A DNA stretch of 64,000 nucleotides from Eutrophocola sp964629325. Its GTDB lineage: Bacteria > Pseudomonadota > Gammaproteobacteria > Pseudomonadales > Pseudohongiellaceae. Positions 1 to 8,644 of the stretch are shown one piece after another. Made by a program: the position numbers and the translations under genes. How positions within the stretch are numbered: the first letter of the stretch is position 1; each line of letters opens with the position of its first letter. The notes beneath the pieces were generated by a model, which saw only the letters and a program-made list of their open reading frames with translations, was not told the origin of the DNA and did not search any database. The stretch covers positions 14,318 to 78,317 of the forward strand of contig CAZVSC010000007.1 in the NCBI GenBank assembly GCA_964629325.1. Direction: 5' to 3'.

Positions 1-2
1 CC

Positions 3-587
3 AATCACTGGCCCGGTGATTCCAAAAATCCCGTCGATGAAAACATTCTGAACTGGCTTGCCAGTTCACCGCCCGGACCATACGCCGGCGACCCTGTTGC
101 CGCCGAGGGAATCAGCAAGCTGCTCGAGCGTATTGGTCCTGCCATCCTGGTGACCCACTCTGCAGGCGCCGCCAGCGGCTGGCTGGCAGCCGACCTCAAC
201 CCTGAAAAGGTGGCAGGCATCATCGCTTTCGAGCCGGGAGCCAGCAACATGACCAGCAGTATCCGCAAGGGCCTCACATTCGAGCCGCCACTGACGGATG
301 CATTCGAAACGTGGGCCGATGCCGAAGGCTGCGAAATGCAGCCGCAAGCCGCACCCAGCAAACTGACCAATTTCGCGCGCATTCCCGTGCATCTGGTTGG
401 TTCCGAACTCGGGCTTATTGCCGGTCTGCCCTGCGCGGTCAAGGTATTCACCCAGGCCGGCGTCAGCGTGCAATACACTTTCCTGCCCGATATCGGCATC
501 ACCGGCAACGGTCATTTCATGATGGCTGAAACCAACAATGCCGAAACAGCGCAGGTCTTCATCGACCTGGCCGCATCCATCAAGTGA
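3..587 (+). CDS. alpha/beta hydrolase, 5' truncated by window edge
   Basis: The frame is open from base 3, so the N-terminus lies outside the window. The visible part carries a nucleophile elbow THSAG (around base 147-161), followed by a helix-strand pattern typical of alpha/beta hydrolases, and a late GNGHFMM motif (around 508-528) that fits the catalytic histidine loop. The phrase GHFMMAETNN followed by a final amphipathic helix resembles secreted esterase or lipase-like members of the superfamily. The substrate cannot be read from the sequence. The stop codon abuts the next gene, a DUF3500 protein, so the two may be co-transcribed. An ATG at 150 is internal to the nucleophile elbow and is not a believable start. 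Confidence 0.75.
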   Translation, partial: NHWPGDSKNPVDENILNWLASSPPGPYAGDPVAAEGISKLLERIGPAILVTHSAGAASGWLAADLNPEKVAGIIAFEPGASNMTSSIRKGLTFEPPLTDAFETWADAEGCEMQPQAAPSKLTNFARIPVHLVGSELGLIAGLPCAVKVFTQAGVSVQYTFLPDIGITGNGHFMMAETNNAETAQVFIDLAASIK

Positions 588-604
588 CGTTACGGGTGGT
601 TGCC

Positions 605-1702
605 ATGGCCAACCTCAAGCGCACCCTGGTTGTTCTGACAGGACTTGGTGCCGTCGTATTCACCCTGGCCGTCGTGCGCGCCGATCATGCAGGCAATGCT
701 GATCCGGAGGTATCCAGCCTGGCCGGACAGATGGCAACAGCCGCCAATGCAATCCTGGCAACGGTGGCGGATGGTCCAACCGGAATAGAAAGTGCCGTCG
801 GTTACGATCGCCGGGAATTATTGCAACTGGATTTCACCGATGATGCACGCACCAACTATGTGTACTGGCCTTACCTGCGCAAGGGGCTGCCGCTGGAATA
901 CATGACGGCACAGCAAAAATTCCTCACCCATGACCTGCTCAACACCGCCCTGAGCGCCAAGGGTTATCTCAGCGCCATCCAGGTCATGCAGCTGGAGAAA
1001 CTCCTCGCCGATGCCGAAGTGGTCGGTTTCCCGCGCGGCCCCGAGAACTATGCCCTGGCCATCTTCGGTTCACCCGGTATGGACAGCAACTGGGGCTGGC
1101 GTTTCGAGGGACACCACCTGTCCCTGAATTTCGCCCTGGCAAACGGCGAAATCAGCGTCACACCGACCTTCTTCGGCGCCTCGCCGGCAGCCATCCGGAC
1201 CGGTACGCTGGCGGGATTTCGTAGCCAGCATTATGTCCATGACGCAGGCCTGGCACTGGTCAATGCCCTTAACGATGCCCAGCGCGCAGAAGCCATCGAA
1301 GACGGCAACCCGCCGTTCGATATCGTGTCAGGCACACTCAATCGCCCGCGCGGCAGCTGGGATGACTGGAAATCACTGCCCCAGACCGGCATTGCCATCA
1401 ACTCACTTGAGGCCCAACAGAAACAGCTTGCACAACATATTCTCGATGAAGTCGTGACCGTGTACCGTCCGGAAATATCCCGTGCCTACCTGGCGCAAGT
1501 GGACGTCAATGAACTGCGTTTCACCTGGTACGGCAGCACGCTTGGCTTTGATGCCCACTACTGGCGCCTGGATGGCCCCGACTTTTTCTTTGAATACGAT
1601 CTCGTGCAGGGGGATGGCAACCACGTTCACGCCGTCTGGCGCAGCAAGCAAGGCGATTTCGGGGCTGATCTGCTCATGCAGCACCGCGCAGAAAGCCACT
1701 AA
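605..1702 (+). CDS. DUF3500 domain secreted protein
   Basis: The 365-aa product has an N-terminal hydrophobic signal segment (residues about 5-25) and then the whole length of a DUF3500 domain. Recognisable family signatures are GWRFEGHHLSLNF in the middle and the C-terminal block with HYWRLDGPDFFFEYD, then NHVHAVWR, then GDFGADLL. I chose the ATG at 605 because it gives a clean signal peptide; an in-frame GTG at 584 overlapping the upstream stop codon would add seven residues. The biochemical function of DUF3500 is not established to my knowledge; export to the periplasm is inferred. It probably forms a unit with the upstream hydrolase. Confidence 0.85.
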   Translation: MANLKRTLVVLTGLGAVVFTLAVVRADHAGNADPEVSSLAGQMATAANAILATVADGPTGIESAVGYDRRELLQLDFTDDARTNYVYWPYLRKGLPLEYMTAQQKFLTHDLLNTALSAKGYLSAIQVMQLEKLLADAEVVGFPRGPENYALAIFGSPGMDSNWGWRFEGHHLSLNFALANGEISVTPTFFGASPAAIRTGTLAGFRSQHYVHDAGLALVNALNDAQRAEAIEDGNPPFDIVSGTLNRPRGSWDDWKSLPQTGIAINSLEAQQKQLAQHILDEVVTVYRPEISRAYLAQVDVNELRFTWYGSTLGFDAHYWRLDGPDFFFEYDLVQGDGNHVHAVWRSKQGDFGADLLMQHRAESH

Positions 1703-1840
1703 CGCCCCGTCACCCGCCTTTCCCGGCTTCGGTTGAACGCCTGATTCGGCTGGATTATGCTTGAAAGGTTCCCCTGTATTTCCGGGTCCTGAACAACTCA
1801 GGATCGCAATGCTTTTGCCGTGGAGCACGCGGAGCTCAAC

Positions 1841-3361
1841 ATGACTCGCAGTAGTAATCTTTCCAAGCAGGACCATTCCGGCACCAGCTTCCATCTTGTC
1901 GTGCTCACGTTGCTGCTTTGTCTGACTTTTCCCATGCCAGCCTGGACCCAGGCCTCGTCCCAACTTGACCGCCTGGTCTTCGATCCCGTACTGATCGAGC
2001 CCGATACCGGGCTGGAGATGCCCGCGTACAGGCTGCCCCTGCAGTTGCTGCCCCTGGACGAGAATGGTCAAAACGACCAGGACAACGCTGCGGAACAAGA
2101 CGAGCGAGGCGCCCTGGAAGTCCTGCGCACCATAGACGCCTACCTGGAAGCGGTCACAGCTCTCGAGACAGAATCAGGCCCCTTTTCCCCAGAGCTCATA
2201 GAGCTGCTGATCGATCTTGGCAGCCAGTATCAGCAGGCAGGAGAACATGAGGAGGCCATCGAACTTTTCCAGCGTGCGGAACATATCAGCCGGGTGAATA
2301 ACGGGCTTTACCACCCCGACCAGTATGCCAGTATCGAGAAAATGGTCGACAGCTACATGGCCATGGGAGACGTGGCGAGCGCCAATGAGAAACAGCGCTA
2401 TCTGGTTTATCTTAACGAGCAGCATCACGGGGATGCCTCGCCCGATGCGCTGCCTTATGTAGTCAACCTGGCGGATACCGGCATGGCTCAGTTCAACCAG
2501 GTCATGTCGACGCCGAGACAACCTGTGTTCTCCGTTTCATCTGGCATCGGCCCAGGCCCATCCGGGCGGGGTCCCACACCAAGGGAAATGGCGTTTGGCA
2601 GCCTGTACATGGCCCAGCAAAACTACCTGCGTGCCATCACCACCATGCTCGACAACCGCCAGTATTTTGATCCCGAGCTACTGGACCTTGAATACCGCTT
2701 TCTGGAAACACTATTTCTGCAGGCATTTCGGCAGGCCATTCTGAACGATCCCGACTATTACCTGAGCAACCGCACCACCACCACCGGCTCGATGCTGAAA
2801 AAAGATTATGCCAGCAGGTTTGCTTCCTACAATTTCAACAGTGGCAAGAATACCTTCGAACGCATCCTCATCTATATCCGCAATAACCCGGAAGCCCGCG
2901 TGTACCAGTTGATCAACGCCCTGATGGAATACGGCGACTGGTGCATGCTGTTCGGCAGGACGCAATCCGCCATGAGCAAATATCGCGAAGCCTATGAGTT
3001 GGTGCATGAGATGGGGGTTGAACAGGCTTCGATCGAGCAGCTGTTCCGCCCCGCCATGCCTGTGCATTTGCCGCTGATCACGGCCAAGCCGAATAGCCGG
3101 GAAAAGTTTGGCATCCATGACGAAGCCGAACTGGCGTATGAAGGGTATATCGACATCGCCTTTACCGTATCCAAGTACGGCAAGGCCAAGAGTTTCGCAA
3201 CGCTGGCAACCTCCGGAAACGTGACCCGGCAGATCGAGCGTCGTCTTGTGCGCTACCTGAGAAACTCCCCCTTCCGTCCAAGATTGGAAGCCGACAACCG
3301 TTTTGAATCGCAAAGGGTGGAAGTGCGCTACTACTTTGCCTACGCCGACAACGTTATCTAG
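1841..3361 (+). CDS. secreted TPR protein with TonB-C-like end
   Basis: A 506-aa protein with a signal peptide (hydrophobic stretch ending near PAWTQA, residues about 20-38). Residues about 105-180 contain tetratricopeptide-type helices (for example the AGEHEEAIELFQRAEHI segment). The last 85 residues (YIDIAFTVSKYGKAK onward to SPFRPRLE) resemble the C-terminal domain of TonB and related periplasmic proteins, in which a beta sheet is followed by a short helix. The ATG at 1841 was preferred to an in-frame GTG at 1820 because it precedes a normal signal sequence. No catalytic motif is visible; a scaffold or envelope-stress role is only a guess. Its stop codon shares CTAG with the stop of the convergent pobA gene. 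Confidence 0.6.
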   Translation: MTRSSNLSKQDHSGTSFHLVVLTLLLCLTFPMPAWTQASSQLDRLVFDPVLIEPDTGLEMPAYRLPLQLLPLDENGQNDQDNAAEQDERGALEVLRTIDAYLEAVTALETESGPFSPELIELLIDLGSQYQQAGEHEEAIELFQRAEHISRVNNGLYHPDQYASIEKMVDSYMAMGDVASANEKQRYLVYLNEQHHGDASPDALPYVVNLADTGMAQFNQVMSTPRQPVFSVSSGIGPGPSGRGPTPREMAFGSLYMAQQNYLRAITTMLDNRQYFDPELLDLEYRFLETLFLQAFRQAILNDPDYYLSNRTTTTGSMLKKDYASRFASYNFNSGKNTFERILIYIRNNPEARVYQLINALMEYGDWCMLFGRTQSAMSKYREAYELVHEMGVEQASIEQLFRPAMPVHLPLITAKPNSREKFGIHDEAELAYEGYIDIAFTVSKYGKAKSFATLATSGNVTRQIERRLVRYLRNSPFRPRLEADNRFESQRVEVRYYFAYADNVI

Positions 3362-4536
3362 ACCACCTCGTCATAGGGCAGTCCAACATACTGTTCAGCC
3401 ATGACACTCAGGCCGGCATCCGTACCGGTATAGAAATCGAGCTCTGAATCCATCAGTTTACGATCAAACTTGCTGCCAAAGTCATGCAGCATGTTGGTCA
3501 TCCACCAGGAAAAACGCTCGGCATGCCAGATGCGTCGCAGGCACAGGGCGGAATACTGTTCTATGGCCTGCGGCCGGTTTTCCTTGTAAACCTTCAACAG
3601 TATCCGGTACAGGTAGTTTACGTCACTGCTGGCCAGGTTCAGTCCCTTGGCACCAGTGGGTGGAACGATATGCGCAGCATCGCCGACCAGGAACAACCGG
3701 CCGTACTGCATGGGTTCACAGATGAAACTGCGCAGCGGCGCGATGCTTTTTTCCAGCGAAGGTCCGGTGACCAGTTTGCCGCGCACGGATTCCGGCAGCC
3801 TGCCGGACAGCTCCTCCCAGAACCGCTCGTCAGACCAGTCCTCGACCTTCTCGTCGAGACTGACATCCACGTAGTAGCGGCTGCGGGTATGCGAGCGCAT
3901 GCTGCACAGGAAAAACCCCCTGTCGCTCACGCCGTAGATCAGTTCCTCGTCAATGGGCGGCGTATCCGACAGCAACCCAAGCCACCCTACCGGGTAAACT
4001 TTTTCATATTCAGTGCGCAGGGATTCCGGAATGCTTTTACGGCTGACACCGTGAAAACCGTCGCAACCGGCAATGTAGTCGCAATCTATGCGATGTTGCT
4101 GCCCGTCCTTTTCGTATGTCACGAACGGATTGTCCGAATCGGGGTCGTGGATCTGCACGTTCTCCACTTCGTAGTGGATCGGCGCCCCGCTGGCCTTGCG
4201 CGCCTCCATCAGGTCGGCGGTGATTTCGGTCTGGCCGTAAACCACCACCTGCTTGCCGTTGGCGTACTTGTGGAAGTCCACGCGGCGGATCTCGCCATTA
4301 AAGGCAATCTGCACGCCGGCATGGGGCAACCCTTCCCTGTCCATGCGTTCGGCAACCCCGGCTTCACGCACCATGCTGACGAAGCCCTCCTCGAGCACGC
4401 CGGCACGTATGCGGCCCAGCACATAATCCGGGGTAACCCGTTCGAGGATGATGTTTTCGATGCCGGCGTTGTGCAGTAACTGGCCGAGCAACAGGCCCGA
4501 CGGCCCGGCTCCGATGATGACAACCTGTGTTTTCAT
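3358..4536 (-). CDS. pobA: 4-hydroxybenzoate 3-monooxygenase
   Basis: A 392-aa flavoprotein hydroxylase that converts 4-hydroxybenzoate to protocatechuate with NADPH and oxygen, feeding the beta-ketoadipate pathway. It shows the FAD dinucleotide motif GAGPSG at residues 9-14, the family block ERVTPDYVLGRIRAGVLE, the middle DYIAGCDGFHG motif and the C-terminal GDAAHIVPPTGAKGLNLA flavin motif. The length matches Pseudomonas PobA closely. I start at MKTQVVIIGAG (4536), as in the family, and not at an upstream in-frame ATG that adds seven residues. No PobR-like regulator or pca gene is adjacent, so regulation is not evident here. It converges on the TPR gene with a 4-bp overlap. Confidence 0.95.
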   Translation of the reverse strand: MKTQVVIIGAGPSGLLLGQLLHNAGIENIILERVTPDYVLGRIRAGVLEEGFVSMVREAGVAERMDREGLPHAGVQIAFNGEIRRVDFHKYANGKQVVVYGQTEITADLMEARKASGAPIHYEVENVQIHDPDSDNPFVTYEKDGQQHRIDCDYIAGCDGFHGVSRKSIPESLRTEYEKVYPVGWLGLLSDTPPIDEELIYGVSDRGFFLCSMRSHTRSRYYVDVSLDEKVEDWSDERFWEELSGRLPESVRGKLVTGPSLEKSIAPLRSFICEPMQYGRLFLVGDAAHIVPPTGAKGLNLASSDVNYLYRILLKVYKENRPQAIEQYSALCLRRIWHAERFSWWMTNMLHDFGSKFDRKLMDSELDFYTGTDAGLSVMAEQYVGLPYDEVV

Positions 4537-4691
4537 AGCATGCTGATTTCGGTTCAAGGGACCAATGCCCTGTCATTGCATAACGGGACATTGCCCCGCA
4601 CCAGCGGGCGAGTATAGCAACGCCGTTTGCCCACGCAAAATGCGGCAGATCAATGAATGGATTGCCGGAGTGGCCGGCCCTGGCTGTGGAT

Positions 4692-4723
4692 AAAAAAAAG
4701 CCGGCCCTTGCGGGCCGGCTTTA
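4692..4723 (-). terminator. Rho-independent terminator of the Oar-like receptor
   Basis: An inverted repeat AAAGCCGGCCC / GGGCCGGCTTT (4697-4707 and 4712-4722) with a 4-base loop is followed on the minus strand by a run of eight T. It lies 55 bases past the stop codon of the TonB-dependent receptor and is oriented to end that transcript. Confidence 0.85.
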
Positions 4724-4777
4724 CTTACCAAAAAGGGGAATTTTCAGTAAGTCGCGGAGTTCAACTACAACCCCGCA

Positions 4778-7711
4778 TTACAGTGTGAAATCCCAGGTCA
4801 GGCCCAGACGCACGTAGCGCGGGGACTGGAAATAGGACGGGAGACCGAAGGTGGTGGAGGCAATGCCGGATTCTTCATCGGCAACTTCATCAACTTCAGT
4901 GACTTCATCAGCATCGAACAGGTTAAAGATATCAGCCCTGAAGGTCAGGAGGCTGTTACCCATCTCCATTTCGTACTTGGTGCCCAGGTCAACATTGACT
5001 GTAGAACTGGTGCGGCCAAGGCTGCCACGGGGAGTGAAGACGCCCTGGTTGAAGAACGACTCGGCACCATACAGAGCAGCGAAGCTGTCTGTCGGATGAA
5101 CACCGAAGGCGTTCCTTGGACGACCACTCTGGTACTGGGCGGCAAAGTTCACCTGCCAGTTCGGGGTGATGTCATAGGCACCAAACAGCTTCAGCACATG
5201 ACGACGGTCGTTCGGCAGGTCGCCGTAGGCACCGTCAACAAGGCCCGGGAAGTCATACAGTGTTGTCAGGCCGGCATCATCCTGACCATTGTCAGAACGT
5301 ACCATGCCTTCTGTATTACCGTAGCTGTGCGACCAGGTGTAGATACCCTTCAGGTACAAGCCGCTGGAGAAGTTTTTCTCCATGGTCAGGTTAACCGCAT
5401 GATACGTACGCATCATTTCCGGGAAACCCATTTGCGCTGCAGTGTAGTTGAGCTCTTCGATCACGCCATCACCGTCAACGTCGTACCAGGTGTTAACGTC
5501 GGTACCCGGGTTGGTCAGGATGTAGTGGAACTCACCCGGCAGATTGGCCGCGGCATCGATGGTTACGTCTTCGATGCCCTGGCCAAGGTCACGGTATACG
5601 TAGCTGATAGAACCGACCCAGTCATCGAACACTTCGCTTTCGTAGCCAATGATGAACTCATCCTGGTACATCGGCTCGATACCGGTGTCGATGGTTTCAC
5701 GAACGTCAGGTACTGTACCGTCGCTGTACACGTTGGTGTCACCAATTTTCGGACCCAGGGCGACGCTGCCGTCAGCCTGGATTGCACCACCCAGCTGGTA
5801 CCATTCTTCAGTGAAGAACTCGGCACCGGACAGGCGGATGTTGGTGTTTGAAGCGATCGGCAGATGGTAGCGGCCGAAGTTGGCGAAGGCCTTGGCAGAT
5901 CCGTCACCGAACACGTCCCAGGCTATACCGATACGCGGTGCATACTGGTCAGTGATCTTGATAAAGGTTTCGTCAGCGGCATTGCGGTTGTCGAAACGCT
6001 CGTTACGGATACCAATACGCATGGTGATGTTGTCAGTAACAGTCCACTCATCCTCGATGTAGATGGATTCCTGGAAAGTACGGAAACGACCGCCGCCTTG
6101 CAGCTTGCGCAGACGAACAATCTCAGTGACGCCGGCAGGAACGATGGCGCCATTGTTCAGGCTGTCACCCGGTGTGGAGTTGTAGTAACGATAGTAGTTG
6201 TTACCTGAATAGAAGTTGGTGTTTTGAGAGATATTTTCCTCACTGTCCATACCAAAACGGATCAGGTGGCTGTCATTCAGCTGCCATTCGAAATCGGCAC
6301 GCCAAATGTCTCGAGAGTCTTCGCCAGCTTCGGGAACCAGGTTGGTCCAGCATCCCAGGTAGGCAAGACCGCCCCCACGAGAGTCGTAAGCTGCGGGACA
6401 AGAAGTATCCGCAGGTGACTGGGTAGTGAGGTTGTATTCACTCTGGCCGGCCAGCAAGGCTACGGTGAAGTTGTCACCGAAGGTACCAGTGTACTTGAGG
6501 ATGTGGTTGTCACCACCACGGTCGATAATAGTATCGCCCTGGTTGGCGCCGATAGTATCGGTGGACTCATCCCAGCTGTAAGTGGTACGAACTTCTGTTC
6601 TGGAGTCGGTCCAGCCAGTGTATTCCAGGCTGTGGTTGTCATTGATCAGCCAGTCCAGCTTCACGCCCCAGAACGGGTCGTCATCCTTTTCCTTGTAGTA
6701 AAGGCTGGAACCGGTGTAGTTGTCGTTTTCTACATCGCGAGCGTTGTAGATAGCATACATGAACAACTTGTCTTCAATGATCGGACCACCCACAGAGATG
6801 AAAGCTTCAGTGGAGTCTGTTTCATCTTTTGAGAAGACCTGGTCAAATTCGCCCGGAGTGTTCGGGTCGGCAACGTCAGGCGCACCGCTTTGCAGTGAAC
6901 CCGGCTGCATGTAGACGCCGGCACGAATATTCCACTCGTTGGTACCACGCTTGGTGACGGCATTCATCACACCGCCGGTAGAACGACCAAATTCAGCACC
7001 GTAACCGCCGGTTTTCAGCTGTACCTGGTCATAGAACTCGAACGGGATGGTGCTGCCGCCAAGACCGTTACGGAAGTTGGTAACGTTCATGCCGTTGATG
7101 TAGTACGCATTCTCGGCAACGGAGGCCCCGCCGAAAGAGGCAAAGCCGAAGTTGGTGGAGTAATGTGATGCAGTTTTGAGCTTACCGAAAGAGGTATCGC
7201 CATAAACTGCGCCAGGCGCCATCAGTGCCACCGCGTTGATATCCCTGGGAACAGGCAGGCGGCCCAGGTCGACGGCAGTAATAACAGTAGTGGTTTCAGC
7301 ACTGGTGGTATCCACCGGAGCGACGACGTCGCCGGTTACCACGATTTCCTGTACACCACCGCCAGACTGCAGCGAGAAGTTGGCCGGAGTACCCTGACCT
7401 ACGTTAACTTCCACAGTCTGGACCTGGGAACCCATGCCAGGTGCGGCAACCCGCACTTCATAGGTACCTGTGGCCATACGGGAGAAACGGAAGTCTCCGG
7501 AATCAGAGGTAGTCATGGACCTGGTAGCACCGGTATCCAGGCTGGTCGCAGTGACCGTCGCGTTGGATACGGGACCAGATGCACCAGACACCTCACCCAC
7601 GATGTAGCCATCCACGTTACCCTGGCCATAGCTCGCCACACTTCCGAACATCAGGGAAATGAAAGCAAACAGGCGGGTAAGGCGGGACCACGAATAAAAG
7701 GACTTATTCAT
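4778..7711 (-). CDS. Oar-like TonB-dependent outer membrane receptor
   Basis: A 977-aa outer membrane protein. After a signal peptide (cleavage near SYGQG) there is a carboxypeptidase-regulatory-like beta sandwich (residues about 35-105: VSGASGPVSNATVTATS and GDFRFSRMATGTYEVRV). A plug domain follows, with INGMNVTNFRNGLGG and the block GAEFGRSTGGVMNAVTKRGTNEW, and then a large beta barrel ending in RLGLTWDFTL. This arrangement is that of Oar/SusC-like and protein- or sugar-oriented receptors, not classic siderophore receptors. The start at 7711 precedes the signal peptide. It is divergent from the tetR gene across 300 bases, which suggests substrate-responsive control by that repressor. The ligand is unknown. 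Confidence 0.88.
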   Translation of the reverse strand: MNKSFYSWSRLTRLFAFISLMFGSVASYGQGNVDGYIVGEVSGASGPVSNATVTATSLDTGATRSMTTSDSGDFRFSRMATGTYEVRVAAPGMGSQVQTVEVNVGQGTPANFSLQSGGGVQEIVVTGDVVAPVDTTSAETTTVITAVDLGRLPVPRDINAVALMAPGAVYGDTSFGKLKTASHYSTNFGFASFGGASVAENAYYINGMNVTNFRNGLGGSTIPFEFYDQVQLKTGGYGAEFGRSTGGVMNAVTKRGTNEWNIRAGVYMQPGSLQSGAPDVADPNTPGEFDQVFSKDETDSTEAFISVGGPIIEDKLFMYAIYNARDVENDNYTGSSLYYKEKDDDPFWGVKLDWLINDNHSLEYTGWTDSRTEVRTTYSWDESTDTIGANQGDTIIDRGGDNHILKYTGTFGDNFTVALLAGQSEYNLTTQSPADTSCPAAYDSRGGGLAYLGCWTNLVPEAGEDSRDIWRADFEWQLNDSHLIRFGMDSEENISQNTNFYSGNNYYRYYNSTPGDSLNNGAIVPAGVTEIVRLRKLQGGGRFRTFQESIYIEDEWTVTDNITMRIGIRNERFDNRNAADETFIKITDQYAPRIGIAWDVFGDGSAKAFANFGRYHLPIASNTNIRLSGAEFFTEEWYQLGGAIQADGSVALGPKIGDTNVYSDGTVPDVRETIDTGIEPMYQDEFIIGYESEVFDDWVGSISYVYRDLGQGIEDVTIDAAANLPGEFHYILTNPGTDVNTWYDVDGDGVIEELNYTAAQMGFPEMMRTYHAVNLTMEKNFSSGLYLKGIYTWSHSYGNTEGMVRSDNGQDDAGLTTLYDFPGLVDGAYGDLPNDRRHVLKLFGAYDITPNWQVNFAAQYQSGRPRNAFGVHPTDSFAALYGAESFFNQGVFTPRGSLGRTSSTVNVDLGTKYEMEMGNSLLTFRADIFNLFDADEVTEVDEVADEESGIASTTFGLPSYFQSPRYVRLGLTWDFTL

Positions 7712-7897
7712 AAATAAAGCTCCCACAATTTTTCCTTGAACAGTTGATGCAAGACTACGACACTTGCACGCTGATTTTTTTTTGCCAGCAACGCTAAAAT
7801 AGAACTTCCCCCTTCCCGGCCTGCAAACTGTTATGTCAAACAGCCCATGAGATGAAATTTCCGTTCGATTTTCAGTGTCTTAAGCAAAGATTTTTCT

Positions 7898-7921
7898 ATT
7901 GTTTAAAATTAATTAAACAAT
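7898..7921. promoter_or_regulatory. candidate operator between receptor and tetR
   Basis: A perfect 9-bp inverted repeat ATTGTTTAA / TTAAACAAT (7898-7906 and 7913-7921) with a 6-bp spacer lies in the AT-rich divergent intergenic region. It is followed by two TGTTCA copies spaced about 23 bases apart. Size and symmetry fit a TetR-family operator, and its place could let one site control both divergent genes. The assignment is inferred. Confidence 0.5.
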
Positions 7922-8011
7922 GTTCAGTTAAATACTATACACTGTTCAATTAGTTTGTACACATTTTTTTGAATTAAGTAATAAGTTGTATTAGAAGGGG
8001 TTTCTTGCACA

Positions 8012-8644
8012 GTGGGACGCAGATCCGACCACACCCAGGAACAGCTTAAAGAGCTGATCATCACGGCGAGTATCAAGCTAATCACCGATATCGGGCCCAG
8101 TGCCTTCGGTACGCGGGCCATTGCCAAGGAAATCGGCTATTCCTTTGGTACCATCTACCATGTCTACGGAGATCTCGAAACCCTGCGCTATCACGTCAAG
8201 GGCCGGATTCTCGACAACTGGTATGACGATCTGGCCGCCGGCATGGAAGAGGTCGAGGCGAAAGCCCAATACCTGGTCGATACCTATATCGACCTGTCCG
8301 AGCAGCAGCGCTTCCTCTGGGCCTTTGTATTCGCCTTGCCCAGTGATCCCAAGGAAAATGCCCCGACCTGGTATATCGAAAAGGTCGAAAGACTGTTTTC
8401 CCTGGTCATCAGGGCCTTCTCCCCCATTACCCATAACAGGAAAGAAGCGGAAATCGCCGCCAGAGCCATATGGCCGAGTATTCATGGTATTTGCGTACTG
8501 GCCATGGCCGGCAAGCTGGATATGGTCAGTTCGGAGAGCCCGAAGGAACTGGCTCACCGCCAGCTGGCGATTTACATGGAAGGCCTGAAGAGCCTCGACA
8601 AGGACAAGGAGCTGTTCAATGCAACAGCGGCAGGTAACGCCTAG
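8012..8644 (+). CDS. TetR/AcrR family transcriptional regulator
   Basis: A 210-aa regulator with an N-terminal helix-turn-helix (residues about 10-55: LIITASIKLITDIGPSAFGTRAIAKEIGYSFGTIYHVYGDLETL), the usual TetR pattern ending in a tyrosine-rich recognition helix. The rest is an all-helical ligand-binding and dimer domain. It begins with GTG at 8012, preceded by a purine-rich AGAAGGGG about 12 bases upstream. It is transcribed away from the Oar-like receptor gene, so it probably represses itself and the receptor. Its 3' end overlaps the convergent glycosyltransferase gene by 29 bases. Confidence 0.88.
   Translation: MGRRSDHTQEQLKELIITASIKLITDIGPSAFGTRAIAKEIGYSFGTIYHVYGDLETLRYHVKGRILDNWYDDLAAGMEEVEAKAQYLVDTYIDLSEQQRFLWAFVFALPSDPKENAPTWYIEKVERLFSLVIRAFSPITHNRKEAEIAARAIWPSIHGICVLAMAGKLDMVSSESPKELAHRQLAIYMEGLKSLDKDKELFNATAAGNA

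Noticed and set aside
4685..4693. DnaA box TGTGGATAA beside the terminator
   Set aside because: Single site with no other origin or regulatory signals; likely chance.
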